DNA of 64,000 nt from Saccharomyces mikatae IFO 1815 (taxonomy: Eukaryota; Ascomycota; Saccharomycetes; Saccharomycetales; Saccharomycetaceae), in NCBI RefSeq assembly GCF_947241705.1, contig NC_079257.1, positions 186,001-250,000 on the forward strand, in the 5' to 3' direction. Below are positions 13,160-21,936 of this stretch, in pieces; the stretch's first letter is position 1; each line of letters begins with the position of its first letter. The notes beneath the pieces are model-generated. The model did no database searches. It saw nothing but the letters and a program-made list of their open reading frames with translations, and was not told the DNA's origin. The position numbers were made by a program, and so were the translations under genes.

Positions 13160-13230
13160 TGCGCAAGCCCGGAATCGAACCGGGGGCCCAACGATGGCAA
13201 CGTTGGATTTTACCACTAAACCACTTGCGC
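13160..13230 (-). tRNA. tRNA-Gly(GCC)
   Basis: On the minus strand a 71-base tRNA has acceptor GCGCAAG pairing with CTTGCGC, D arm TGGTTTAGTGG, anticodon stem-loop with GCC, and the T loop GGTTCGATTCC. No intron is present. T runs lie downstream near 13131-13137. A Ty3-type LTR begins 17 bases upstream of its 5' end. Confidence 0.98.
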
Positions 13231-13247
13231 TTGTTTTCTTATGTTAG

Positions 13248-13594
13248 TTTTGTATTACGGGCTCGAGTAATACCTGGATGTCTTGACAATCCTAATATAC
13301 TATTTTAGGGAAGTAACTTATTGTCAAAACGACTTATCAACTTAATTCACGGGATGTTACTTATCCTATATATTATATAAGATATGGTTTATACTAAATA
13401 GTGGAAGCGCGGAATCTTGGATCTAACTAATTGTTCAGGTATTTATACATTTGATTAGTTCAGCTCGGAAAAGCAGAGTTTTACCTTATGTTGTTCAATC
13501 TGTTCGTTTCGTTATAAGATTGTTTCATATGTGTTTTATGAACGTTTAGAATGATGTATTGTCATACTGACGTATCTCATCTTAAGATACAACA
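13248..13594 (-). mobile_element. Solo LTR of Ty3 type (sigma)
   Basis: This is a 347-base fossil LTR whose complement starts TGTTGTATCTTAAGATGAG and ends near CTCGAGCCCGTAATACA, the known ends of the Ty3 sigma LTR. It also contains GCGCGGAATCTTGG and TTTTATGAACG blocks like sigma. Direct repeats GTTAG flank it at 13243-13247 and 13595-13599, a 5-base target duplication. It sits at the tRNA-Gly transcription start, the known target of Ty3 integrase. No internal region remains. Confidence 0.9.
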
Positions 13595-13599
13595 GTTAG

Positions 13600-13687
13600 C
13601 TGAAGCTATAGAACATAATTTAGCCAATTTGAAAAGAAGGTGCCCTGTTGAAGGCGGATCACAAGTAATTACTCATGTTGGAGTGGC
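13600..13687. other. Unassigned spacer between two LTRs
   Basis: About 90 bases lie between the Ty3-type and Ty4/Tsu4-type LTRs. One plus frame reads smoothly (LANLKRRCPVEGGSQVITH) and looks more like coding text than like AT-rich spacer, but I do not recognise it. It may be a scrap of an old element or gene. Confidence 0.3.
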
Positions 13688-13692
13688 TTATT

Positions 13693-14021
13693 TGTTGGAA
13701 TAAGTGATTACTACTATACACCTATTCGTATAAATTGGATTAAGTTATTGCAACTATACGTCTTCGTATAAATTGAAGTAGAAAAATTCTAATAATAGAA
13801 TTTACTGCAGTAATGAGATAAAGATCTATTAATTGATCAGAACTTATTATATAAGAAGATGAGTTATCACCAAATTCTTATCATTAACACTCTGATTTAT
13901 GTCTGAACCTTTTGGTTTAATACACCCAATCAGCGTGTGTTTTATATACCTCTCTTATATAGATTAAGAAGGAACGACTATTCTTAATTATTACAACTTA
14001 CTAAACTACTAATTATCAACA
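13693..14021 (+). mobile_element. Solo LTR of Ty4/Tsu4 type (tau-like)
   Basis: This is a 329-base fossil LTR starting TGTTGGAATAAG and ending AATTATCAACA. It is flanked by a 5-base target duplication TTATT at 13688-13692 and 14022-14026. It is the same family, in the other orientation, as the LTRs at 36744-37036 and 48043-48424. I assign the Ty4/Tsu4 family from the end sequence and size; the exact family is less sure than the fact that it is a Ty LTR. Confidence 0.8.
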
Positions 14022-14047
14022 TTATTGTTGGTGAGATATTGGTTAAT

Positions 14048-14108
14048 TTATGAGATGATTGTTGGGATTCCAATGTTGATAAAGGCAATATTATTTGGTA
14101 TATAGAAT
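14048..14108 (-). mobile_element. Ty1/Ty2-type LTR fragment (left piece of a split copy)
   Basis: The complement matches the 3' end of a delta LTR (GGAATCCCAACAATCATCT and the TTTATCAACATTGG block). The LTR text stops near GGTATATAGAAT and resumes at about 14509, so this appears to be one old LTR interrupted by later insertions. It is a fossil fragment. Confidence 0.75.
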
Positions 14109-14110
14109 GG

Positions 14111-14177
14111 TGTTGATAATTTGTTGTTTAGTAAGTTGTCATAATTAAGAATAAGTCGTTCCTTCTTATTCTATATA
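14111..14177 (-). mobile_element. Ty4/Tsu4-type LTR fragment
   Basis: It starts TGTTGATAAT and runs through TTGTTTAGTAAGTTG and a GAATAAGTCGTTCCTTC block, the same text as the first 60 bases of the LTR at 48043. It is a partial fossil that abuts the plus-strand delta LTR. Confidence 0.7.
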
Positions 14178-14493
14178 TGTTGTAATATAAATCAACTATC
14201 ATCTACTAACTAGTAGTCATACTACTAGTATATTATCATATACGGTGTTAGAAGATGACACAAATGATGAGAAATAGTCATCTAAATTAGTGGAAGCTGA
14301 AACGCAAGGATTGATAATGTAATAGGATCAATGAATAAGAACATATAAAACGATGATAATAATGTTTATAGAATTGTGTAGAATTGCAGATTCCCTTTTA
14401 TGGATTCCTAAATCCCTGAGGAGAACTTCTAGTATATCTACATACTTAATATTATTGCCTTATAAAAAATGGAATCCCAACAATTACATCAAA
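14178..14493 (+). mobile_element. Ty1/Ty2-type LTR (delta)
   Basis: This is a nearly full delta-type fossil LTR beginning TGTTG and containing the typical blocks TCATATACGGTGTTAGAAG, GGAAGCTGAAACGCAAGG and CTTTTATGGATTCCTAAATC. It ends over the ATGGAATCCCAACAATT segment, which in intact elements overlaps the gag start. A few following bases resemble the internal edge of such an element. It is embedded in an older inverted delta fragment. Confidence 0.85.
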
Positions 14494-14508
14494 CTCCACT
14501 CTTATTTC

Positions 14509-14604
14509 AAGAATATACTAGAAGTTCTCCTCAAAAATCCAATAAATGGGACTCGTTATTCTGCATAATTCTGTATATGCTTTTATTGTCATTTTATATT
14601 AGGT
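14509..14604 (-). mobile_element. Ty1/Ty2-type LTR fragment (right piece of the split copy)
   Basis: It begins GAATATACTAGAAGTTCTCC, the complement of the delta segment that would follow the left piece at 14048-14108. The match fades after about 95 bases. It is the old fossil partner of that piece. Confidence 0.65.
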
Positions 14605-14931
14605 TGAGATTGAATTTAGTAAGTAAAGGCATGCTAGTAAAGTATTTGAATAAAAACCTCAATGCATTTAAGACGTCCAGACTCATTTTAGGCTGAAATT
14701 GTCCTAAACATAGGAAGGTGTTCTAGATTTAAATCTTTTATGTTATCAGTAAAAAAGGGGATAGAAATAGTCGATAAGGCTGTTTTATTAAAATTAGTCA
14801 ATTCTTGTTCCACACTTAGTGCGATGAATAAAATATGCAAATTAAAATATCTATAAAATAACCGGGTGTCTATGTAGTATATTATGTTTTATTAGCACTT
14901 ATTGCACTCTTTTTGAATAGCTCTGTACTTC
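14605..14931. other. Spacer before the RRN6 3' end
   Basis: This is AT-rich sequence with no gene. It holds the RRN6 3' processing signals on the minus strand. I see nothing else that can be supported. Confidence 0.5.
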
Positions 14932-17607
14932 CTATCCAAACCCCCGAATTCTTTTCTTCTTCTTTTTGGCTCTTTGTGAATTACGAGTTTGCGAATCGTT
15001 CATGAATGATATTTGTGAAGATGGGGGTTGCATTAGCGTAAATGCAGGAGTCATTAAATCTGGCAAGACGCTTAAATTTTGGGTAGATTGCGACAACGGA
15101 GCTGCTCTCTGGGATTGTGTCTTCAATATTTTTTTCCTCCGTGTTAGTCCATTACTTTGAGATGATTTAATCGTAGGAATTTGGGACTGAGAACTTATAG
15201 TAAATTGAGGCCTGCCATTGAAGGACGTTGCTGAAAATTGACTATCAAAATTAAAATCATCCAATTCATCTTCTTCGTTTAACTCATCCATATCCCATGA
15301 AGAGATGACATCTTGGTAAGGCTGGCTTAGCGATTGTGAAATTTTCTTTTGAATCGGTTCGAAAAGGGATGGATTTTCAAGTCTTGCTAGACTCCAGACG
15401 ATATCTTTGACTATCTCTTTTGTAAGCAATTCAGCTTGTGGTGATACCAGAACCCAACATTGTAGCAGTTTATTGTAAAAAATATCCAAACCAGGAACAT
15501 CTTCATGTAAAAATAAATGTAGCAGTTTTTCAAAATCAATGAATGTGACATCTTGATCCTGATAGTACTGGAAAAACTGGTCAAGTAACGAAGAGAATTC
15601 AGGTATACTAGTGAAAGAGTTTGAATTTTCAACGAGATTGTTCAATTTTGAATAGCTCAAAGCCTCACTACTGATACTTTCATCTTTGGTTCTTTGCCAG
15701 GATTCAAGCAACTGATTTGTAGCCATAGACAAACGATACCCCAGGTCTTGGAGATATCTATCTTCATCATGGCTGTTTTCATGCTCAGTTAAATCTCGTA
15801 TCTGAGATATACGTTCCCTTTCTTTCATCTTAATTTGAGAAATTAGTGCACAAATACTCTCCTTTTCACGGTTATTAGTGTTATTGAAAGGCAACATCCA
15901 CTCGGAATGATCAGTCACAGTGAAGTTTTCTTGTTCATTAAATTCATCACTTTGAGTATTTGACAAAGCACAGTAATAAATCTTAGATGAGTTCCTCATT
16001 TTGATCAAAAAAGCCACGGTAAACCCAATGTTTTCATCTGCATCTTCGTCCGCCGGAGTTTTGTCGTCTATTTTGTCGAGTGTTGTGATTGCCTCTATAC
16101 CAGTAGGGCTCCCACCTGGAATTTTAATCACTGTTGAATACCCTAAGGATTGAAATAGGTTTGTTCTTGTGCTAGAAAATACATGGATGTAAATGTATTT
16201 ATGACGCATCGAATACACAAACGCAACCAGGAGCAAAATATTTGATTTCTTAACTTTTTGAGTAGTGATTTTAAGTGTGGTATCATCGGGATCCAGATCG
16301 TGTTTCCATGATATTTTTCTCACGACGTCGTTTGCTTCTGATGCTCCTATGATTATTATTTCCCTTGACGTAAGTAAGATACCATTATTATCGTCAATCC
16401 TCCTATAATCGCGTATATCTGACCACGTCTTTGCCTGTACCACTTCCACTTGCCAGTTATTCACAAAGTCGACTTCAATCATTTTGGATCTATCAAAAAT
16501 TAGTATTTTTTGGAACTGTGAAAACCACTCAATTCTTTTCCACGACGACAATTCTGCTGGATCGTAAATCGTGCCATGGAAGTTATCTATTAATTGTAGT
16601 TTTCTTTTGTTATTATTGAAATTTTTTGGTATCGTCCCGATATTCCAGTTGCCTTTTGCATCAATAATGGCAAATTGTTGCAAGTCCCAAGGATTAAATG
16701 CAAAATCTACTACTTGAATATCGTCTACTTCCACAAAATACAGCGGTTCAGAATTGGTGACTATGACATCACATGATCTCGAATGAATATTTTCGATTCT
16801 AAAGATTTGGAAAGAATTTTCCGTGATTACGCCCACTAGATTTGATCTCCGCCCAATGGCTTCAGAAGTCCCTGGTATCTTGATACTCTTGATCGGCGAA
16901 TGCAGCTCGATGCTCGTTACATTGTTATGTCGGTTCAAGTGCAATGTGTTTTGTCGTACTAAGACTGATATATTCAGCACAGAGTCAGTTTTACCAGAGG
17001 CATATGCTATAATTTCGGTTCCGTCCCTATAGTTTCTTAAATCTGATGCCGTTTGGATATATTTAGAGTCCAGCCGGTTAGCCACAGTCGGGTCCCAAAA
17101 GAAGGCATCTTGCCCCGACCTTGGAGAACCGGCACTTTCTTCCAATGTATCGTTCAAGTCGCGTAGCAAATCGGAAGGAATGTAATCTTGGAGTGAAACT
17201 GGCGTGTCGCAGTTAACACTGAACATGGGGTCATTATCAACCTCAACTTTCTTGAAAAAATGCACATGTTTCGGTACTACGGGTATCACTGGATTTACCA
17301 CTATAGACGTGTCCGCCTGATCATCCATATCCTCATCAATATCACTAGTTATGAGATCATCGCCATTATCTGATTCTTGCAATCCTTTCTCCTCGGAATT
17401 ACATCGAATGACAGTATCGCAAAGCACACTGTTGGCCACTATACGGAGATCCAGTACACCCTCGGGTAACGTATCATCCACTGGTCTTAGCCATTGTGAT
17501 TTCTTTGTAGTATGTTTTTCCTGCGGAGAGTAAAGACTAGCACCTTGAACACCAACACCCAATTGCAAACCTAAAACATCCGAGCCTGGAATTTGTCCCT
17601 CACTCAT
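14932..17607 (-). CDS. RRN6: Pol I core factor subunit Rrn6
   Basis: Rrn6, with Rrn7 and Rrn11, forms the core factor that binds the rDNA promoter and recruits RNA polymerase I through Rrn3. The 891-residue product matches the family along its length: an N-terminal acidic stretch (LITSDIDEDMDDQ), a beta-propeller-like middle (FFWDPTVANRLDS, DFAFNPWDLQQFAIID), a helical C-terminal part, and a serine/glutamine-rich tail ending in a basic KKKKKRIRGFG. I took the second in-frame ATG (MSEGQIPGSD) as the start because it matches S. cerevisiae; an ATG ten codons upstream would add MKRRVFYGLS. It is divergent from FMT1. A weak PAC-like GCTCATCTC lies upstream. Confidence 0.93.
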   Translation of the reverse strand: MSEGQIPGSDVLGLQLGVGVQGASLYSPQEKHTTKKSQWLRPVDDTLPEGVLDLRIVANSVLCDTVIRCNSEEKGLQESDNGDDLITSDIDEDMDDQADTSIVVNPVIPVVPKHVHFFKKVEVDNDPMFSVNCDTPVSLQDYIPSDLLRDLNDTLEESAGSPRSGQDAFFWDPTVANRLDSKYIQTASDLRNYRDGTEIIAYASGKTDSVLNISVLVRQNTLHLNRHNNVTSIELHSPIKSIKIPGTSEAIGRRSNLVGVITENSFQIFRIENIHSRSCDVIVTNSEPLYFVEVDDIQVVDFAFNPWDLQQFAIIDAKGNWNIGTIPKNFNNNKRKLQLIDNFHGTIYDPAELSSWKRIEWFSQFQKILIFDRSKMIEVDFVNNWQVEVVQAKTWSDIRDYRRIDDNNGILLTSREIIIIGASEANDVVRKISWKHDLDPDDTTLKITTQKVKKSNILLLVAFVYSMRHKYIYIHVFSSTRTNLFQSLGYSTVIKIPGGSPTGIEAITTLDKIDDKTPADEDADENIGFTVAFLIKMRNSSKIYYCALSNTQSDEFNEQENFTVTDHSEWMLPFNNTNNREKESICALISQIKMKERERISQIRDLTEHENSHDEDRYLQDLGYRLSMATNQLLESWQRTKDESISSEALSYSKLNNLVENSNSFTSIPEFSSLLDQFFQYYQDQDVTFIDFEKLLHLFLHEDVPGLDIFYNKLLQCWVLVSPQAELLTKEIVKDIVWSLARLENPSLFEPIQKKISQSLSQPYQDVISSWDMDELNEEDELDDFNFDSQFSATSFNGRPQFTISSQSQIPTIKSSQSNGLTRRKKILKTQSQRAAPLSQSTQNLSVLPDLMTPAFTLMQPPSSQISFMNDSQTRNSQRAKKKKKRIRGFG

Positions 17608-17927
17608 ACTCAGCCCATAGAACACCCTTCTTTTCACCTTCCACTTGATGTGTTATTGTTATCATCAGACCAATGTGAAAGCTCATCTCGATCTCTTGAT
17701 CGAGTGAAAAAAAATTATTGTGAACCGCGGGTAACCTCTCCATGTGCCAAACGGAAAAACCGCCGATTGAAAAAGCCAAAAAAGGTTAGTCTAGCCCATT
17801 ACTATGCTTAATGCTGGTAAGCGCTTCTTTTCATTAAAGTGAAAGGAGAGGTAAAAAAAACAAAATAATAACCCGGTACCTCACGCAGTCGGAGGGTCGA
17901 AAACAAGGTAGCAAACAAATCGTTATA
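17608..17927. promoter_or_regulatory. RRN6-FMT1 divergent promoter with Reb1 site
   Basis: A perfect Reb1 recognition sequence CGGGTAA (complement TTACCCG) lies at 17728-17734, about midway, as is common in divergent yeast promoters where it clears nucleosomes. GCTCATCTC near 17682 is one base off a PAC box and could serve RRN6. The FMT1 leader holds the 19-base string shared with 12384-12402. Confidence 0.6.
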
Positions 17928-19124
17928 ATGAGGAGAATAGCATCAGTACGTGTTCTCTTCACACGCAGATGTATTTCAAGCAGTGTTTCCCCACTGACGC
18001 AGCCCTTGAACGTGCTTTTCTTTGGTAGTGATGCCTTTAGTAATTTTTCATTGGAGGTACTCAACGAATTGCGTCAAAGTATTGGAAGCCCTGGTATCAT
18101 TGATAGAATTCAGGTGGTTACAAGGTCGCCGAAATGGTGTGGTAGACAGAAGTCCGTTTTAAAATACCCGCCCATCTTCGACATGGCAAACAAGCTTCAA
18201 CTGCCACGCCCAATTACATGCGACACCAAGCAGGAAATGTTGGCGCTAAGCAAATTGACATCCAGCCGCCCAGAAGATCCTGGGGGCAACAGCCCCGGCG
18301 GTCCGTTCAACGTGATTATCGCAGTTTCTTTTGGGAAGCTAATTCCGGGTGACTTGATCCGTGCGGTACCGCTGGCGCTTAACGTACACCCTTCGCTACT
18401 TCCCAGACATAAAGGTAGCGCACCTATTCAGCGAGCGCTGTTGGAAGGAGACTCCTATACCGGTGTAACAATACAGACTTTGCATCCGGAACGGTTTGAC
18501 CATGGTGCTATTGTGGCGCAGACACAGCCACTCGCTATTGCAACGATGTTATCTGCGGGAAGGGTCGATAACCCGACTGCAGATTCAGATTTTGACCGCC
18601 TGCCTCGAAGAACTGCCGCGTTGATGGACCAGTTGGGCGCCTTTGGCGCCCAACTATTGAGTCAAACGCTTCGTGAGAAGCTCTATCTGCCGCAGAACCG
18701 TGTGCAAGTGCCAGCAAGTTACAAAGCCAGTTATGCACACCGTATAACAACGGAAGACAAGCGCATTCACTGGACGCGCGATTCTGCCGCCCAACTGCTT
18801 AACAAACTGGAAACGCTGGGTCCTCTGCACGCGTTCAAAGAAGCGACGGCGACAAAAAAAGGCGCTCAAACACCTGTGCTGAAACGAATATTGTTCCACG
18901 AATGTACAGTGGCAAAGAGCACCAGGCCACACAATAGTGGCAGACCAGGTGTGTTTGAGTACGACAAGGAAAATGATTGCCTCTTAGTAGCCTGTCATGG
19001 CGACTTACTGCTATACGTGAACCGTCTCCAGTTCGAAGGTTTCGCCGTAGAAGGTGCTGGACAATTCATGGCGCGCCTGCGGAAAAGATGCGGTTATCTG
19101 AGCGAAAACCTGATTTTTATGTAA
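17928..19124 (+). CDS. FMT1: Mitochondrial methionyl-tRNA formyltransferase Fmt1
   Basis: Fmt1 adds a formyl group from 10-formyl-THF to initiator Met-tRNA in mitochondria. The 398-residue protein starts with a basic presequence (MRRIASVRVLFTRRC). It shows the formyltransferase core ALNVHPSLLPRHKGSAPIQR near residues 149-168, holding the catalytic Asn and His, then GVTIQTLHPERFDHGAIV with the conserved Asp. The C-terminal OB-like domain is less conserved. Length is close to S. cerevisiae Fmt1 (about 401). The third codon position is more GC-rich than in neighbouring genes. Its stop is in the same reading frame as SCT1, and no other stop separates the two. Confidence 0.94.
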   Translation: MRRIASVRVLFTRRCISSSVSPLTQPLNVLFFGSDAFSNFSLEVLNELRQSIGSPGIIDRIQVVTRSPKWCGRQKSVLKYPPIFDMANKLQLPRPITCDTKQEMLALSKLTSSRPEDPGGNSPGGPFNVIIAVSFGKLIPGDLIRAVPLALNVHPSLLPRHKGSAPIQRALLEGDSYTGVTIQTLHPERFDHGAIVAQTQPLAIATMLSAGRVDNPTADSDFDRLPRRTAALMDQLGAFGAQLLSQTLREKLYLPQNRVQVPASYKASYAHRITTEDKRIHWTRDSAAQLLNKLETLGPLHAFKEATATKKGAQTPVLKRILFHECTVAKSTRPHNSGRPGVFEYDKENDCLLVACHGDLLLYVNRLQFEGFAVEGAGQFMARLRKRCGYLSENLIFM

Positions 19125-19382
19125 CCCGGATCTATCTTTTATTTCTCACATGCATTGGTCTCTCAACAAGTATTGCTGCCAAGCCCTACACGCCTTGAAG
19201 AAAAAGAAAAGTGGCCCCGTTTTATTTCCCAGTTACGGTTTATTTATGATTTAAAACGATTGACGTGTGAGCTATTATTATTAGTTGTAGTTCTTAAGGG
19301 AAGTGAATTAAGCGTAGGAAATCTGGAGTTGATTTGTGATAGTAGAAAGAGCACAGGGGGCGTTCACATCGGGGTAAAAAAA

Positions 19383-21629
19383 ATGCCTGCACCAAAACTC
19401 ACGGAGAAACTAGCCTCTTCCGAGAATGCACAGGAAACTACGAATTGCAGTTCCAGTTCCACCAAGGTTAAAGATACCAAGACGTCGGCAGAACAGGCGT
19501 ATGTCTACAAAGAGCCTAGCGCGACCAAGAAGATACTCTACTCCATTGCCACATGGCTGTTGTACAACATCTTTCACTGTTTCTTTAGAGAGATCAGAGG
19601 TCGGGGTAGTTTCAAAGTACCGCAACAGGGGCCACTAATTTTTGTTGCAGCTCCGCATGCTAACCAGTTTGTTGATCCTGTCATCCTTATGGGTGAGGTA
19701 AAGAAATCTGTCAACAGACGTGTATCCTTCTTGATCGCGGAGAACTCATTAAAACAACCCGCTATTGGATTTTTGGCCAGTTTCTTTATGGCCATAGGCG
19801 TGGTAAGGCCGCAGGATAATTTGAAACCGGCTAAAGGCACTATTCGTGTGGACCCAACAGACTATAAGAGAGTCATTGGGCACGACACGCATTTCTTGAC
19901 TGATTGTATGCCAAAGGGCCTCATCGGGTTACCCAAATCTATGGGGTTTGGAGAAATCCAGTCCATTGAGAGTGACACGAGTTTGACTTTGAGGAAGGAG
20001 TTCAAGATGGTCAAACCGGAGATCAAAACCGCTCTACTCAACGGCACCAGCTATAAATACGCCTCTAAAGTCGATCAATCTTGCGTTTACCACAGAGTCT
20101 TCGAACATTTGGCTCACAACAACTGCATTGGGATCTTTCCTGAAGGTGGGTCCCATGATAGAACAAACTTGTTGCCCTTGAAAGCAGGTGTAGCCATTAT
20201 GGCTCTTGGTTGCATGGACAAGCATCCGGACGTCAACGTGAAGATCGTTCCTTGCGGTATGAATTATTTCCATCCACATAAATTCAGATCTAGAGCAGTT
20301 GTCGAATTCGGCGACCCCATCGAAATACCGAAGGATCTAGTTGCTAAGTACCATAACCCAGAGACCAACAGAGATGCTGTCAAAGAGTTATTGGACACTA
20401 TATCCAAGGGTTTGCAATCTGTCACCGTTACATGTTCTGACTATGAAACTTTGATGGTGGTCCAGACGATAAGAAGACTGTACATGACCCAGTTTAGTAG
20501 CAAATTACCATTGCCCTTGATCGTGGAAATGAACAGAAGAATGGTCAAAGGTTACGAGTTCTATAGGAATGATCCTAAAATAAAGGACTTGACAAAAGAC
20601 ATAATGGCATATAATGCTGCTTTGAGACACTATAATCTACCCGACCATTTGGTGGAGGAGGCAAAGGTAAATTTCGCCAAAAATCTCGGACTTGTTTTCT
20701 TTAGATTGATCGGGCTCTGCATTCTCTTTTCCCTAGCAATGCCTGGCATTATTATGTTTTCACCTGTCTTTATCTTGGCCAAGAGAATTTCTCAAGAGAA
20801 GGCTCGTACCGCTTTATCCAAGTCTACGGTCAAAATAAAGGCCAATGATGTCATTGCCACATGGAAAATCTTGATCGGGATGGGATTTGCACCCTTACTG
20901 TACATCTTTTGGTCCGTTTTGATCACTTACTACCTGAGATATAAGCCGTGGAATAGAATATACGTATTTTCTGGGTCCTATATGTCCTGTGTTATAGTCA
21001 CATATTCTGCTTTGATCGTAGGTGACATTGGTATGGATGGTTTTAAATCTTTAAGACCGTTAGTCTTATCTCTCACGTCTCCAAAGGGCCTACAAAAACT
21101 ACAGAAGGACCGTAGGAACTTGGCAGAAAGAATAATCGAGGTCGTCAATAATTTTGGAAGCGAATTGTTCCCCGATTTTGACAGCGCCGCTCTACGTGAG
21201 GAATTCGACGTTATTGATGAAGAGGAAGAAGATAGAAAGACTTCAGAGTTGAATCGCAGGAAAATGTTAAGGAAACAAAAAGTAAAAAGACAAGAGAAAA
21301 ATTCGTCATCATTCATCATTAACGAGCATGACAATCATGATACCTACGAACATCATAACCAAGATTCAGATGGTATCTCATTGGTCAATAGTGATAATTC
21401 TCTCTCTAACATTCCCTTATTCTCCTCTACCTTTCATCGTAAATCAGAATCCTCTTTAGCTTCAGCATCCGTTGCAGCTTCTTCTTCATCAGAATTTGAA
21501 ATAGAAAACGATATCTTGGAAGAAAAAAACGGGTTGGCAAATAAAATTGCGCAAGCTGTCATGAACAAGAGAATAGGTGAAAACGCTGCGAGGGAAGAAG
21601 AAGAAGAAGAAGAAGAAAAGCAAGAGTAA
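19383..21629 (+). CDS. SCT1: Glycerol-3-phosphate/DHAP acyltransferase Sct1 (Gat2)
   Basis: Sct1 makes lysophosphatidic acid from glycerol-3-phosphate or DHAP in the ER, the first step of glycerolipid synthesis, and prefers C16 acyl chains. The 748-residue protein has the acyltransferase box PHANQFVD (His near 92), the second box FPEGGSHDRT (near 252) and NYFHPHKF. Membrane segments include the N-terminal ILYSIATWLLYNIFHCFF and a C-terminal group (LVFFRLIGLCILFSLAMPGII, then LIGMGFAPLLYIFW). A serine/acid-rich cytosolic tail ends in an uninterrupted glutamate run encoded by a GAA repeat (21592-21620). I started at MPAPKLTEK; the frame is open for 86 codons upstream, back to the FMT1 stop, but without an ATG. 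Confidence 0.95.
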   Translation: MPAPKLTEKLASSENAQETTNCSSSSTKVKDTKTSAEQAYVYKEPSATKKILYSIATWLLYNIFHCFFREIRGRGSFKVPQQGPLIFVAAPHANQFVDPVILMGEVKKSVNRRVSFLIAENSLKQPAIGFLASFFMAIGVVRPQDNLKPAKGTIRVDPTDYKRVIGHDTHFLTDCMPKGLIGLPKSMGFGEIQSIESDTSLTLRKEFKMVKPEIKTALLNGTSYKYASKVDQSCVYHRVFEHLAHNNCIGIFPEGGSHDRTNLLPLKAGVAIMALGCMDKHPDVNVKIVPCGMNYFHPHKFRSRAVVEFGDPIEIPKDLVAKYHNPETNRDAVKELLDTISKGLQSVTVTCSDYETLMVVQTIRRLYMTQFSSKLPLPLIVEMNRRMVKGYEFYRNDPKIKDLTKDIMAYNAALRHYNLPDHLVEEAKVNFAKNLGLVFFRLIGLCILFSLAMPGIIMFSPVFILAKRISQEKARTALSKSTVKIKANDVIATWKILIGMGFAPLLYIFWSVLITYYLRYKPWNRIYVFSGSYMSCVIVTYSALIVGDIGMDGFKSLRPLVLSLTSPKGLQKLQKDRRNLAERIIEVVNNFGSELFPDFDSAALREEFDVIDEEEEDRKTSELNRRKMLRKQKVKRQEKNSSSFIINEHDNHDTYEHHNQDSDGISLVNSDNSLSNIPLFSSTFHRKSESSLASASVAASSSSEFEIENDILEEKNGLANKIAQAVMNKRIGENAAREEEEEEEEKQE

Positions 21630-21936
21630 GAGCAAGAGGAGAAAAATCATATATAGGTGTTATTTTGGGCTAACAGTGAAGAAATGGTACTTAAATCTTT
21701 TACCATTCTGTTTGTGTAATAATCCCATTATCGCTCATTGGGAATTGTAAATATTGATATTAATGTTTATGTATATCCCTCGCAAAGGACTTTTTTAGAA
21801 GGAGGGAACCAACTGTATACATGTATATTTCTAAAAATACTTTGCTCTTTTACAAACTATTGAAATTGTTCCTCTCATGCTACCAATAACAAATGATTCT
21901 GAAACTTAAATGCTTCTTTATCGTTCTAGAACGAAA
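21630..21936. other. SCT1-LAA2 convergent spacer
   Basis: These 307 bases lie between two stops on opposite strands. The sequence is AT-rich with T runs suited to 3' end formation on either side. I see nothing else. Confidence 0.5.

Noticed and set aside
14353-14568. A 71-codon plus-strand frame and an overlapping frame starting MESQQLHQT at 14469
   Set aside because: They are part of a fossil delta LTR and its edge; the second is the start region of a Ty gag that overlaps the LTR, not a host gene.
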